The translations under genes and the position numbers were made by a program. Shown piece after piece: positions 1 through 10,963 of a stretch of 64,000 nt of DNA; the stretch's first letter is position 1, and each line of letters starts with the position of its first letter. This DNA comes from Agriotes lineatus (lineage: Eukaryota > Arthropoda > Insecta > Coleoptera > Elateridae), in NCBI GenBank assembly GCA_940337035.1, contig CALNHX010005159.1, positions 1 to 64,000 on the forward strand, in the 5' to 3' direction. The notes under the pieces were generated by a model. The model saw only the letters and a list, made by a program, of their open reading frames with translations, did not search any database and was not told the origin of the DNA.

Positions 1-1820
1 GTAGAATATTCCAAAAATTCACGTATCATGTAAAAACGATAATTAGAACATTGGCTGATGATCCGTTTAGACAGAAAATTGGCGCATGTATCACCAAACA
101 TAAAAGCTGAAATTAACCATAGGCGATCGTCAAGTACACCACGAGTTATCGCCGCATACTGTTTTACATGTGTTTGAGGTGGGGCCCTCGGGGTGTGTAT
201 TTGGTCCAACAGATTCCCCATTGTTAAATAACGCAGCCGACATCGCTTGGGGAGCGTGCGGTTGGTGGAGAATGCGACAAAAGGTTACGAGATGCGATGA
301 CCCAGCGCAGATGGCACTGGAGCGCGCCAGTTTGTTTCTGTCTGACTTGTTCTTTTGTAAATGCTGATTGAATTTTGAAATCAATGTGTACTCTCTCCCT
401 GCCTCAGCGATTGCCCTTTTCATCCGCCTTTAAACGAAGTTACTAGGTTTTTAATTATTAAGTGCCATTTGTCGTCTTTATTGTGCCTCAGAAATGCAAT
501 TAACTGAAATTGTTTTATTTTTATTGGATAAATGAGGTTAAACATGGACCATGAACAAAAGCTTTGTCCTTAAATTTGTTACTTTACTGCTTCGCTCAAT
601 AAGGCGACTTCAAATAATCTTGGTTAATAAATTAACCACCTTAATTAATCTGTGTTGTGGTAGATAATGACTATGGTTCATTTAAACACTTCTTTAGTTG
701 TAAAAGTTAGGTGCACTTGATATTCGTATTGCAGTGTGAAAGTGGTAGAGGCATTTTCATATTTGATGGCGAAAATAAAACACTTGAATGTCACAAAACC
801 AACTGGTCAGTGTCAACAAGTGTCAATTTTCTCATAAACGTTGCAAGTGGAAATAATGATAGTAAGATGAGAATTCTTCTTCAACTAAGATGCAAATGAA
901 AAGCAAATTTGTTTAAATAATTAAAAAAAGACAGGTTTCCAGTAAAAGACAGAATAAATTAATTTTTGCATGCATCAACATACGCGCAAATGCAAAAATC
1001 TACATCCATTAAATAGAATTCGAATTTAATTCCCGTGCAAACTATTTTGCGTATGTATTTATTTGTCTATTAAGCGCATTGTTTTAGAGTTGCCAACGCT
1101 TATCGATCAGACTTCAAACATTTCCTCTCTGTATCAGGTTACCTTAAGCTCGTGGCTGAGAATTGCGGCGCAGAAGATTAGGCTGGCACACGTCACCAAC
1201 CTTGAATTATTCGTATGGAAATTTTCCTCTAATACTGCGGGGAAGCACCTAGCTAGCAAGCTCGTTCAACCCTCAGGCTGATTGTGTCTCGTGATACTTG
1301 CAACACCACGAAATTTTTCGGCGGTGTCTCAAGGGCGCACTTACTCAGTACACGACGTAATTAGCACTTACTTGAAGTGCAAACACTGGCTTGCTGCACA
1401 CAATCACTTAGGTTTTAGGCAGTAATTCTATTCACTGCGCAGCTCCGAACTGCATTTTCGATAGCAATTGATATTAAGAAGTTTCATCTGAGTATATATA
1501 CAAGGATAAATACATACGTGCATACATAATGGGTTTCCTGTGCCTATAGGTGTTGAGGCTTAGGGATAAGAATAATTTACAATACGCCTGGAAATTGTTT
1601 TAAGATTTTTAATATGTTAATGAATATCAAAGATTAATGTATAATCGTGTCTGCTCCTCTGGAATTTTGTCCTATTTACATCTTAAAAAAAATTTTCACT
1701 TATGCCTCTTTTTCCCCTGACGAACCTTTGTTTCTCAAATTACGTATTTTGATACGAGTGTATAGTATCTTATTTCTAAATGGAGACCTCCAAAAATTTC
1801 AGTTCGATTTTCAGTAATAA
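1..1820. other. Unassigned DNA with two GC-richer patches
   Basis: No gene or repeat was recognised. Two patches, about 130-450 and 1060-1400, are clearly GC-richer than the AT-rich surroundings and show no obvious repeat structure. They contain short open frames on both strands, but none has a recognisable domain, credible start context or splice pattern. They could be conserved non-coding DNA, exons I cannot recognise, or old repeat remnants. Confidence 0.5.
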
Positions 1821-1992
1821 TAGGACGAGAGGTCAAAATATTGCCGACAATAATTTTTGCGATTCAGATACGAGTTTCTGGGGCGACGAAAATAACGACG
1901 AGTGCTTGCACGAGTCGTTATTTTCTAAAGCAACAGAAACGAGACAATCTGAAGAGCAAAAATTGTCTGCAATATTTCGACCTAGAGTCCTA
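1821..1992. repeat. Foldback (imperfect hairpin), about 170 bp
   Basis: The left arm from 1821 and the right arm ending at 1992 are imperfect reverse complements, closing around a short centre near 1910. Matching blocks include the start TAGGACGAGAGG against the end CCTAGAGTCCTA, and an AATATTG...ACAAT block in each arm. An 82-codon open frame crosses it, but palindromic DNA readily produces such frames and I do not call a gene. It is probably the core of a small foldback or MITE-type repeat. No target duplication could be defined. Confidence 0.7.
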
Positions 1993-2028
1993 TTCGTCTT
2001 GACAATTCAACTTTTAATTAAAAAATAG

Positions 2029-2175
2029 TTACAGAAAAAAATGTCGCTGAAATAAAGCTCCTCGAAATATTGTCACTACAATAACTGTTACAGAAAAAAA
2101 TGGTCGCTGAAATAAAGCTCCTCGAATTATTGTCGCTGAAATAAAGCTCCTCGAATTATTGTCACTAAAATAATC
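2029..2175. repeat. Short tandem repeat with 29 bp core unit
   Basis: The block GTCGCTGAAATAAAGCTCCT starts at 2043, 2103 and 2132. The phrase TTACAGAAAAAAATG precedes the first two copies, giving a mixed period of about 60 and 29 bp. The array lies directly after the 1821-1992 foldback and may belong to the same dispersed element. Confidence 0.8.
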
Positions 2176-3059
2176 GTTCGATTGGTAGTTTATTTTTAAA
2201 TTGAAGAATGCCATTGGTTGACAATGACACCAGTTAAATTGTCAATAAGATTTTTTAATAATAATTTAGCTTTTATTGTGAAATTCATTCTTGATAAATG
2301 TTGCATTTCCGTAGATACTGCTTTATACACTTGTTGGATAACCCTGTCAGTTGTTTTATGTGTGTAAAAATTCTTATTCTGTATGCGTTGTGCCTGTAAT
2401 TGTATTTTATTAAAAGGTTTTCCACAAATCTTTTTACACATTCGTGTTATCTATTGATTTAAACATCCACTTCTGTGCAGCACTTTTCGTTAGAAAGGTT
2501 TTTGTAGCGTACAACTTCGGAGAAGCTAAAAACTTGTTGCTTTATATTACTTCCTTATTTTGCCAGTGCCCAAAAACTGCCATTGAAGAGTCTCGACGAA
2601 GTTTCAGAGCAATTTCGGTGCCAACGACCGGCTCGTGCAGACTATCAATTGGAAGTTCTTGCTTTATTTTGCACATGTTTGTGGTTGGTATATCACTCCG
2701 GATAAAATTTTTGTCAATACTTTTTGTAAGGTTGTGATGTGACGTTAAGTCATTCACGTAGTTTGTATTTTAATTATCCTGGTAATGGCCGTTGTTTCTA
2801 TTACACTAGTACTCTCATATGTGTTTTGTGGTTAATTCCGGTCTCTTAGCTTGATTAGAATTAAGGAAAATGTATATATAGAGTATCATCTATTGATCTT
2901 GATTCTGGAACGGCTGGGAATTTGGTGTGAACGACATAGCAATTACTTTTTATTACTTGTAGCGAGTAAGCCTTTCTTGGAGGGTTTTCTCCCTAGACAG
3001 TACTTTTATCTTAAAAGAATTGAAAACGACGCCGTTCAAGGCGTTAATATTTAAAATGA
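2176..3059. other. AT-rich stretch, nothing recognised
   Basis: Short open frames of up to 97 codons occur on both strands and overlap each other. None resembles a known family and no repeat was seen. Confidence 0.5.
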
Positions 3060-3934
3060 ATATGTGTTAGCGATCCCAAGGAGACGTAAAGGCGCCATTA
3101 TGGAAAGTGCCAGTATCGCGTCAAATTACACAGTAGAAATGATCCGACGAAACAGAACTGCATCCCGAAAATTCCGAAAAAGGGCCGCGAGCAAAAGGCG
3201 CCGCCGTGAAATGGGGCACTTGTGATCAAATGTCATTTCTGTGCAAATCTTGCCGCCGATATCCGATTGCGGCAGCCGCCCCCCATGTATGAGGAATGTG
3301 CGGAACGCAGAGACCGCGAGGCAGTCGACTTAACGGCCCATTTGTATTTCTGTCGAGGAACACTACATTTTTGCGGAAACAGATTTTTCACTGCCTTCGT
3401 GTCAGAGCTAGCGGGCCTTTGGAAATCGAAATCTATGACATAAAGGATAAACTTTCGAGATGGAATTATTGGCGACCTTCTTGGGGACGGTGATGATCTG
3501 CCCATAGCAATAGAAAATTACCAGGGTGAGTCAGATAGTTTAGATCGTAATACGAGGTCCGATGATTAAAAACGTGCGTTAATTTTAGATGCAGGAAAGG
3601 TACAAGAGAACAAATCCTGAATGTTCGACAAATCGTTGAGAAGACGAGAGAATTCCAGAAGGAGGTTTTTATAAGGTGGAGACTTGCGCAATGAAGCATA
3701 GGGATTGCAATGTTAAATAATTTCTCCTACTTATTTTCGAACTAAAGTGAAAATACCATTTTTTGTAGCGTAGTTTCCTTATTAGTATGCATTTTTAAAG
3801 TATGTAAAATCTTTCTTAAGGCGCCTTCCTTTCATTGAATATTGCGAATATCGTGAGTGTACTTGAACTCATAACGTTTCCGATTTTCGGAGCCATGATT
3901 AAGTTTATTATCATTTAATATCGAGCTGTCATTA
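3060..3934. other. GC-richer island followed by unassigned DNA
   Basis: The part up to about 3530 is markedly GC-rich and non-repetitive compared with the flanks. A splice-donor-like AGGGTGAGT lies near 3523 on the plus strand. Open frames exist in both directions (90 codons minus, 73 plus), but neither resembles a known domain. Either a conserved non-coding element or an unrecognised exon would fit. From 3540 to the satellite I see nothing. Confidence 0.4.
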
Positions 3935-5225
3935 GTAGAAATTATTCACTGTGCTGCTCTTGGGTTCAATTTCGAATTTTGAGACGAGAATTAACTGCGA
4001 AATTTGTTCACTTTGCTGCTCATAGGTCCAATCTATTCTTTTGAGACAAGAACCAACTGCGATATTTGTTCACTGTGCTGCTTATAGATTCAATTTCGTG
4101 TTTTGACATGAGAACCAACTGCGATATCTGTTCACTGTGGTGCTCATGGGTCCAATCTCTCCTTTTGAGACGAGAAGCAACTTTGAAATTTGTTCACTGT
4201 GCTGCTAGTAGGTTGAATCTCCTCTTTTGAGATGAGAACCCACTACGAAATTTGTTCCTTGTGCTGCTCATAGGTTCAATTTCGAATTTTGAGACGAGAA
4301 TTAACTGCGAAATATGTTCACTGTGCTGCTTATAGGTTCAATCTCTCCTTTTCAGACGAGAACCAACTTCGAAATTTGTTCACTGTGCTGCTCGTAGGTT
4401 CAATCTCGTCTTTTGAGATGAGAACTAACTATGAAATTTGTTCCCTGTGCTGCTCCTAGGTTCAATCTCGCCTTTTGAAATGATAACCAACTGCGATATT
4501 TGTTCACTGCTGCTTATAGGTCCAATCTCCTTTTGAGACGAGAACCAACTTCGAAATTTGTTCACTGTGCTGCTCGTAGGTTCAATCTCGTCTTTTGAGA
4601 TGAGAACCAACTACGACATTTGTTTCCTGTGCTACTCATAGGTTCAATCTCGTCTTTTGAAATGATAACCAACTGCGATATTTCTTCACTGTGCTGTTTA
4701 TGGGTTCAATTTCGAATTTTGAGACGAGAATTAACTGCGAAATTTGTTCACTGTGCTACTCATATGTCCAATCTCTCCTTTTGAGACAATAACCAGCTGC
4801 GATATTTGTTCACTGTGCTGCTTATAGGTTCAATCTCTCCTTTTGAGACGAGAACCAACTTTGAAATTTGTTCACTGTGCTGCTCGTAGGTTCAATCTCG
4901 TCTTTTGATATGAGAACCAACTACGAAATTTGTTCACTGTGTTGCCCATAGGTTGAATATCGCCTTTTGAGATGAAATCCAACTGAGATATTTGTTTACT
5001 GTGCTGCACACGGGTTCAATTCGAATTTTGAGACGAAAATCAACTGTTAAATTTGTTCACTGTGCTGCTCATAGGTTCAATCTCGCACTTTGAGACAAGA
5101 CCCAACTGCGAAAATTGTCCGCTGTGCTTCTCATAGGTTTAAGCTCGCATTTTGCGACGAGAAGCAATTGCAAAATTTGTTCACTGTGTTGTTAATTGTT
5201 TCATCCTCGAATTTTGAGAAGAGGT
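3935..5225. repeat. Satellite-like tandem array, about 21 units of 61-62 bp
   Basis: Each unit carries the words TTCACTGTGCTGCT, GGTTCAAT and TTTGAGACGAGAA. Counting the TGTGCTGCT-type word gives about 21 units, from near 3951 to near 5184. Units differ by point changes and small indels, and the last three are the most diverged. Variants recur: a TTCGAATTTTGAGACG version appears near 3967, 4276 and 4707, and an AATCTCGTCTTTTGAGATG version near 4398, 4580 and 4890. This suggests some higher-order organisation. Short minus-strand open frames across units are by-products of the repeat. Confidence 0.95.
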
Positions 5226-6421
5226 TTGTTTCACATCTTCAGTAAATCTCACGTGGAAAAGACTTGCATTGACATACTGGTTGTCACTCTTTGATGCTCT
5301 ATTCGGTATTTGCCATAATCATAACTATACGAACGTTTTTCGAGAGATGAGGGAAATAATTTTGAAAAGTCGTAATAAAGGCGAAAGATTATGCCCCATA
5401 ATCAATAACACCTGGAAAGTTTCTTCATATAGCTATTAAATTTTTTTGACAAAAGTTTAAACAAGCACTGTACTATATCCATATTATTACAGACACTTCA
5501 CTCAGAAGAAGCGTCAAAATCAAAATTTCTGTTTTAAAATCCCAGTACCTGTTTGTTTTAACCTTTTCGGTTGCCAGGTCACATTAGAAGATGAATGACA
5601 TTAAACATATTGCTTAAACCAAAAACTCACAAGTTGATATATGGTAATCAAAAAGTCACTTGTGTGTAATTCTGATATAGCGATTGTTGAAATCGCTGTA
5701 GTTATTGAGAGGTATTGAATAAACACATTCTCCTGATATTTTAGGAAGAAAATTTCAACCCCTTAAAACATTCATACAAATTGAAAAACATTTCATAAAT
5801 AAGCTTTCTATTGGTAGAAAAGATTTGCAAATCTTCATTTTAACATCATTTCCCAGTTTCCAGTAAATTGACAAAAATCTAATGTTAAGCCTCTCCCCTC
5901 CCCCGTAATTACTTCGTAAAGGTAAAGAAGGGATTTTTATTTATTACTCTACCTGTAACCACAGTGTCAGCCAAAATGTATTTTTGAAGCTGAAGGTAAT
6001 TAAATCCTATTTGCGAAATAGAATAGAGAAATCTCGTTTGAAGAGTTGGGTCTTAATAACTATTGAAAATTCTAGGACCAGATGCTTGATTTTCGAAAAA
6101 TTAATGGATATATTTGCTGGAAGGTATAGGACTGGGTAGTGCATAACTATTACCTACTAGTATATTACTTAGCATTTGTGGTTATGTATAGTTATAATTT
6201 GAAAGCATTCTAAAGTACCTACTATGTTGATTAATTTATGGTTCTGTGTTTGAGTTTTCATTTTGTCAATAAATATTATTATCATCAAAAAGGTATATTC
6301 ACAAGCGCGAGTGGCCTAATTACACCATTGGTAAGATATACTGATTACATAAATGGCTTTTTAAATGTTGCGATAGTCTCCTATTTGAACCCAAGAGAGA
6401 GAGTGGAGAAAACTGTATATA
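5226..6421. other. AT-rich stretch, nothing recognised
   Basis: No gene or repeat boundary is visible. A 76-codon plus frame near 6238 runs into the foldback element that follows and is not credible as a gene. Confidence 0.5.
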
Positions 6422-7330
6422 CAGTGTGGTCCATTAAGTGTGCAACAAATGGGAAATATTTTTATTAGTTGCAAAACCGAAATTTAAATACCGCCAAAAG
6501 TTAGTGCATGTTCGATAACCATATCAGATGCCCTTAGAATGGCTTCAAGTCAAACAATATACAGGGCAGGACAAAAAATATGTAATTCGTTCAAGAATAA
6601 AGTTACCTTATTTCAAAAAATATAGCAAAATTTTATTGAGAAAAGTTGTTTAGAATCAAAAGCTATGCCCAAATACAAAGTCACGGCCTCCTATTCGAAT
6701 TTTGATTCTTTTTTTGTAAAATTTTGTATTATCCCCGTATGATACACATTTTTATTATTTTGATTTTAATAATAGTTTTTCATATGTAAATTATTATTAG
6801 TAAAGCATTTGCCTTGTTAAAAAGAATATTTGCGAAATTCTAAAGTTCTGTTAAATATCGTTGCAACAAACATGAAGTGGACGCTTACCTAAAAAAATAT
6901 AAATCCAAGTAAATTTTACAAATACGCTTCAAGTTGCTAAAAGTTAGTTAAAAGGGATGTGGTTGTGGCTACTTTAAATACATATAAAATCAAAATAATA
7001 AAAATATGTATCATACGGGGGTAATACAAAATTTTCCAAAAAAGAATCAAAATTCGAATAGAAGGCCGTGACTTTGTATTTGAGCATAACTTTTAATTCT
7101 AAACAACTTTTTTCAATAAAATTTTGCTATATTTTTTGAAATAAGGTAACTTTGTTCTTGAACGAATTTCATATTTTTTGTCCTGCCCTGTATGTTGTTT
7201 GACTTGAAGCCATTCTAAGGGCATCTGATATGGTTATCGAACATGCACTAACTTTTGGCAATATTTAAATTTCGATTGTACAACTAATAAAAAAATTTCC
7301 CATTTGTTGCACACTTAATGGACCACACTG
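6422..7330. mobile_element. Long-arm foldback transposon (Tc1/mariner-type MITE)
   Basis: The element starts CAGTGTGGTCCATTAAGTGT and ends with its reverse complement, and is flanked by TA at 6420-6421 and 7331-7332. The two arms, about 6422-6775 and 6985-7330, match closely along their length and leave a loop of about 200 bp. TA duplication and CAG...CTG termini fit the Tc1/mariner superfamily (established knowledge). No transposase frame is present, so it is non-autonomous. If transcribed, it would form a very long hairpin RNA. Confidence 0.9.
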
Positions 7331-7332
7331 TA

Positions 7333-9039
7333 GAGTAATACATTACGTCATAGTCTCGTTAGGGAATTATACAGATACACATCTTATTCCACTAGCACCT
7401 GTACGTACGCTCGCGCTCGCAATAGTTGGTAATCCTGGATTCAAGACTTAATGCGTGTTGAAAGTTTTCCTTTGCTTAATGTAAATATAGTATAAGCCGG
7501 GGAGAAAGACCCCGATTTTGAGACGCTCGAATGTATGTATATCGTGGATTTGGGATGAAGTATTATATTTAGGTTAACACAGAACGACCATTCAAATACA
7601 CGATTAATTTTCTGAAATAATCTCATATGTAGAGTAAAATAATATACCTGGTACATACTGGAGGAATTTCACAGTAACACATTGTCAAAATGTACTCACT
7701 AATTGCCTTAAATCGATGACATATTGAAATTTTTAAATTTTCTGTTCCAAATGAACTCAAAATGTGTGATTGTTATAGCTACAAAGCTGTAGAATGAAAT
7801 CGTGCCATATTTTTAAAATGTCTTTCTATTTTATTGCACAATAAATTTATTGAGTACATATTTTGAAACCTAATCATAATAATACTCATAGATACATTTT
7901 TTAGGGTGATATTACTTCGTGTATATTTAATAAAGAAAGCTAATACTAGGAATATTAATTCAGAATGGGACAGAAATTACACATTTCTTATCATTAGAAG
8001 GTGACGACGAGCCACTTTATTTTCTGTTCATTCTCATAACATGGCGGAACTTGGTTGAACAAGATAGTAACGGACATGAAATATGCTGCGTTTGGAATTG
8101 GCAGTGACAGATAGACTTATTTTGAAGTGGGAATAAAAGTTGAGTTGTTAAAAATCTGAAGAAAATTTAGATTTTGGTATTTATTAAGTTAATTTAGTAT
8201 TTTTAATTATGTAAATGTAATTTAAGCGATGTCAAATGACTAATGATATGATAGTAACTAGCCTGGGTGCTTGGTTAAAGAATAATTTAAAAATTATAGA
8301 GTGTATTTTCCATAAGCAATGGAAATACACATATATTTGAGTCTCAATAAATTTTTTTGTATTCCATCGTAGATGATTGAATATTGTCTATTAAAGCAAA
8401 TTATAATAAGTAACGTGTTGTCATTTGGCACTTACCCGGTAATGGGAGTGTCAGCATCGTTGAGTATGGTGAAAATAACAGAAAGAGATACAAGAAACCT
8501 GTAGAAGTTCATCCTTTAGCTGTAACAGTGAACCTTTAAGTAGCAGAGATTGTTAGACAAAGGGTAGGCCAATATTGTATATGGGAGACCGTATTAAAAT
8601 GCTTTTGAAAGACAAGATTTATGATAAATATAAACCATGTAATGCCTAAATATTAATTACCTAAAATAATTTGACAAGTGATATCCACAAGGGCTATTGA
8701 ATTATGAGGTTGAACTGTCAATTTATACTTTATAATTAAATAAATCTACATAACCGGAATTGAGTGTGCACTGAAAGAGTTATTAATTTTTTACAATTAT
8801 TAAATGCATGTCCAAACTTGAGGGTTTCGTGTATAAAAAAAATAACTGAGCTAGTGTATCAAATTACTTAACAACACATTTTTGGGGCACCGGATACTTT
8901 AGTAATATAAAAGTGTAGATAATCATTAATTTAAGAAATTGTATGAGTAAAACAGCTTTCGTTGAGGTTAGATATATTGGGTAGGAAAATAAACTGCTCA
9001 ACTACAGGTCTAAAGAGTAGCTTCAGCACTGCGAAAACA
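7333..9039. other. AT-rich stretch, nothing recognised
   Basis: No recognisable gene, repeat or RNA was seen. Open frames are short and lack similarity to known proteins. Confidence 0.5.
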
Positions 9040-9315
9040 TTAAGTATTATAGTGCACCCAGAATGTGTAGTTCACAACGTGACCACCGAACTTCTTTAGA
9101 TGGCGCCAAGTGGACAAGCCGCCACTGTGCTACAATGCTTGGAAATTTTGCAAAGTGGAAAATCGCCACTTTCGCCAAAACCAAATAGCGCATGAAGGTG
9201 CTCGGGACCTTAGCAACAACTTTGCCCCCTTTCAAAATTTCGATATCTGTAGCCGTTCGAAAGTTACAGGCGATCCAGACGGACGGACGGACAAAACGTT
9301 CGCATAAGTACGCTG
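9040..9315 (+). repeat. Probable dispersed repeat ending in GACGG microsatellite
   Basis: This GC-richer block has sharp contrast with its flanks. It ends with a run of GACGGACGGACGGAC at about 9280-9293, followed by AAAACGTTCGC. Dispersed insect repeats often carry such short tetranucleotide runs near one end. Only one copy was noticed in the window, so assignment as a mobile repeat is inference. Confidence 0.45.
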
Positions 9316-9689
9316 AAGCTACTAATAACTGCAGCCAATTTTTAATAAAACATCACGTTTGTAATTACGTACGTTTCGTTTGCAACGTCGCAAACTGCTT
9401 CAGATTCATCATTGTAACAATATATTTAGAAGATCATTTTAAAACACTAAAATATATGAAATGAGAGAAGAGGTTAGGAACTCATTGAGCATGCTTATTT
9501 TGATAAAAATTCCTTACCTTGGGAATGTTAAATGGAAACACAGAAAAACATTGAAATCTTGATTTGAAGAGAGGAATTATCACTCCCTGAAGTGTTGTTT
9601 AAATAGCACATTTGCAAATCGAATTTATTAATTACTGGTTACGAAATTAACAAATTGATGTGAGATGTCAAAAACAGATTAATCCCGTT

Positions 9690-9980
9690 GGTTCAAAATT
9701 TTAATTGTATGACGATATTTTCAAAATGAGGGCCAAATAATATTTTAATATATTTGTAAAGTTCAAGTTATAAAGGAAATTCAAGTAAGGTTAAAAGGCA
9801 ATAAAATTAAAAATAAGTTACATTTATTTAGGTTCAAAATTTTAAGATATGAAAATATTTTCATATGGACCAAACTAATATTTTGATTTATGTATTTGTA
9901 AAATTTAAAACTAATGACAGAAATTCAAGTGAAGTTAAAAAGCAAAAAATATTAAGAAACGTTAAACATTTTAATTTAGA
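9690..9980. repeat. Two-copy tandem repeat, period 141 bp, in Penelope 3' region
   Basis: The phrase GGTTCAAAATTTTAA starts at 9690 and again at 9831. The copies share further words such as GAAATTCAAGT and AGGTTAAAA/AAGTTAAAA in the same order. It lies just downstream of the minus-strand stop codon, so it belongs to the 3' untranslated part of the Penelope-like fragment. Confidence 0.75.
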
Positions 9981-9985
9981 GAAGA

Positions 9986-10655
9986 TTATAATAAATTGAA
10001 TGTAGATTTTCTATACTTAGCTGTTTTATAATTAATTGATTTTGAATTATTTTGTATTGCTATCATTTCATAACAAATACGTTTATTTAAGTTTGATTCT
10101 CTTTGTAATATTTTAGGGGAATTAAAATTAAAATTGTGGTAATTGTCAACTGCGTGATCACATAAAGCGGTATTTGGTTTATTGAGAGTTAAAGTTTTTG
10201 TTTTAATAGATGTTTTATTTTGTAATATTCTTTTCTTAATATACTGTTTAGTTTGACCAATATAATTAGCATCACAATCGTTGCATTTGATTTGATAGAC
10301 AATATTTGATTCTGATTGAATTTCAGTTTTATCTTTTAAATTATTTTAAAAAAATCAATAGTATATATCTTTGAAAGAAACCTTAATGTTATAATTTTTT
10401 TTTTAATTTTACTTGATTGTTGTGATAATTTAGGTATATATACATGTATGTAATTTGAATTCTCTATAAATTGATAGTTGTTGAAGTTTTGCCGTAAGGC
10501 CCTAAGCAGTTAGAGTATAAATGAATGGAATAATTTCTAGTGTTTGTGTTTTTGTATTTAATTTCATGTTTTCTCTTTTGAATTTTTGAGTTTATTAAAT
10601 CTATAGGATAGTTATTTTTTATTAATATGTATTTAATTTTGTTAATTGTGACCAG
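9986..10655 (-). pseudogene. Penelope-like GIY-YIG endonuclease remnant
   Basis: Penelope-like elements encode a reverse transcriptase joined to a GIY-YIG nuclease that nicks the target. Reading right to left, this fragment begins in the linker after the missing RT (IKNNYPIDLINSKI near 10615), changes frame near 10500, and continues as YIPKLSQQSSKIKKK near 10440. It has two in-frame stops near 10350, then enters the nuclease. The nuclease shows IVYQIKCNDCDANYIGQT near 10300-10250 (GIY-like, a CxxC pair and the YIG core), then KKRILQ with the conserved arginine, a DHAVDNYHNF histidine region, and RICYEMIAIQ with the conserved glutamate. The stop is at 9986-9988. The stops and frameshift make it a pseudogene, although the nuclease block itself reads open. 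Confidence 0.85.
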
Positions 10656-10963
10656 TAATTAATAAATTTGATTTGCAAATGTGCTATTTAAACAATACTT
10701 CAGGGAGTGTTAATTTCTCCCTTCAAATCAATATTTCAAATTTTTTCTGCGTTTCAATTTAACATTCCCACGGTAAGTATTTTTTATCAAAATAAGCTTG
10801 CTTAATCAGTTCCTAACCTCTTCTCTCATATCCAGGGAAATATTTTGTTGTTCTAAAATGATCTTGTAAATGTATTGTGACAATGATGAATCTGAAGGAG
10901 TGTGCAAACGAAACGTACGTAATTAAAAATGTGATGTTTTATTAAAAATTGGCTGCAGTTATT

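Larger units (their letters stand above)
9324..10963 (-). mobile_element. Penelope-like element fragment within inverted repeats
   Basis: Arms of about 315 bp (9324-9640 and 10651-10963) are inverted copies of each other, with outer ends AATAACTGCAGCC and GGCTGCAGTTATT. Between them lies, on the minus strand, a degenerate Penelope C-terminal coding region and a 3' region with a two-copy tandem repeat. The reverse transcriptase domain is missing: the coding frame is cut exactly where the right arm begins. Penelope-like elements often carry a truncated inverted copy at the 5' side (established knowledge), and this layout fits that. No target duplication is evident. Confidence 0.8.

Noticed and set aside
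130..423. 97-codon minus frame as a gene
   Set aside because: No family resemblance, and an overlapping frame on the other strand is equally open in this GC-rich patch.
3935..5225. CRISPR-like regular repeat array
   Set aside because: The whole 62 bp unit is repeated with no unique spacers, so it is a satellite in eukaryotic DNA.
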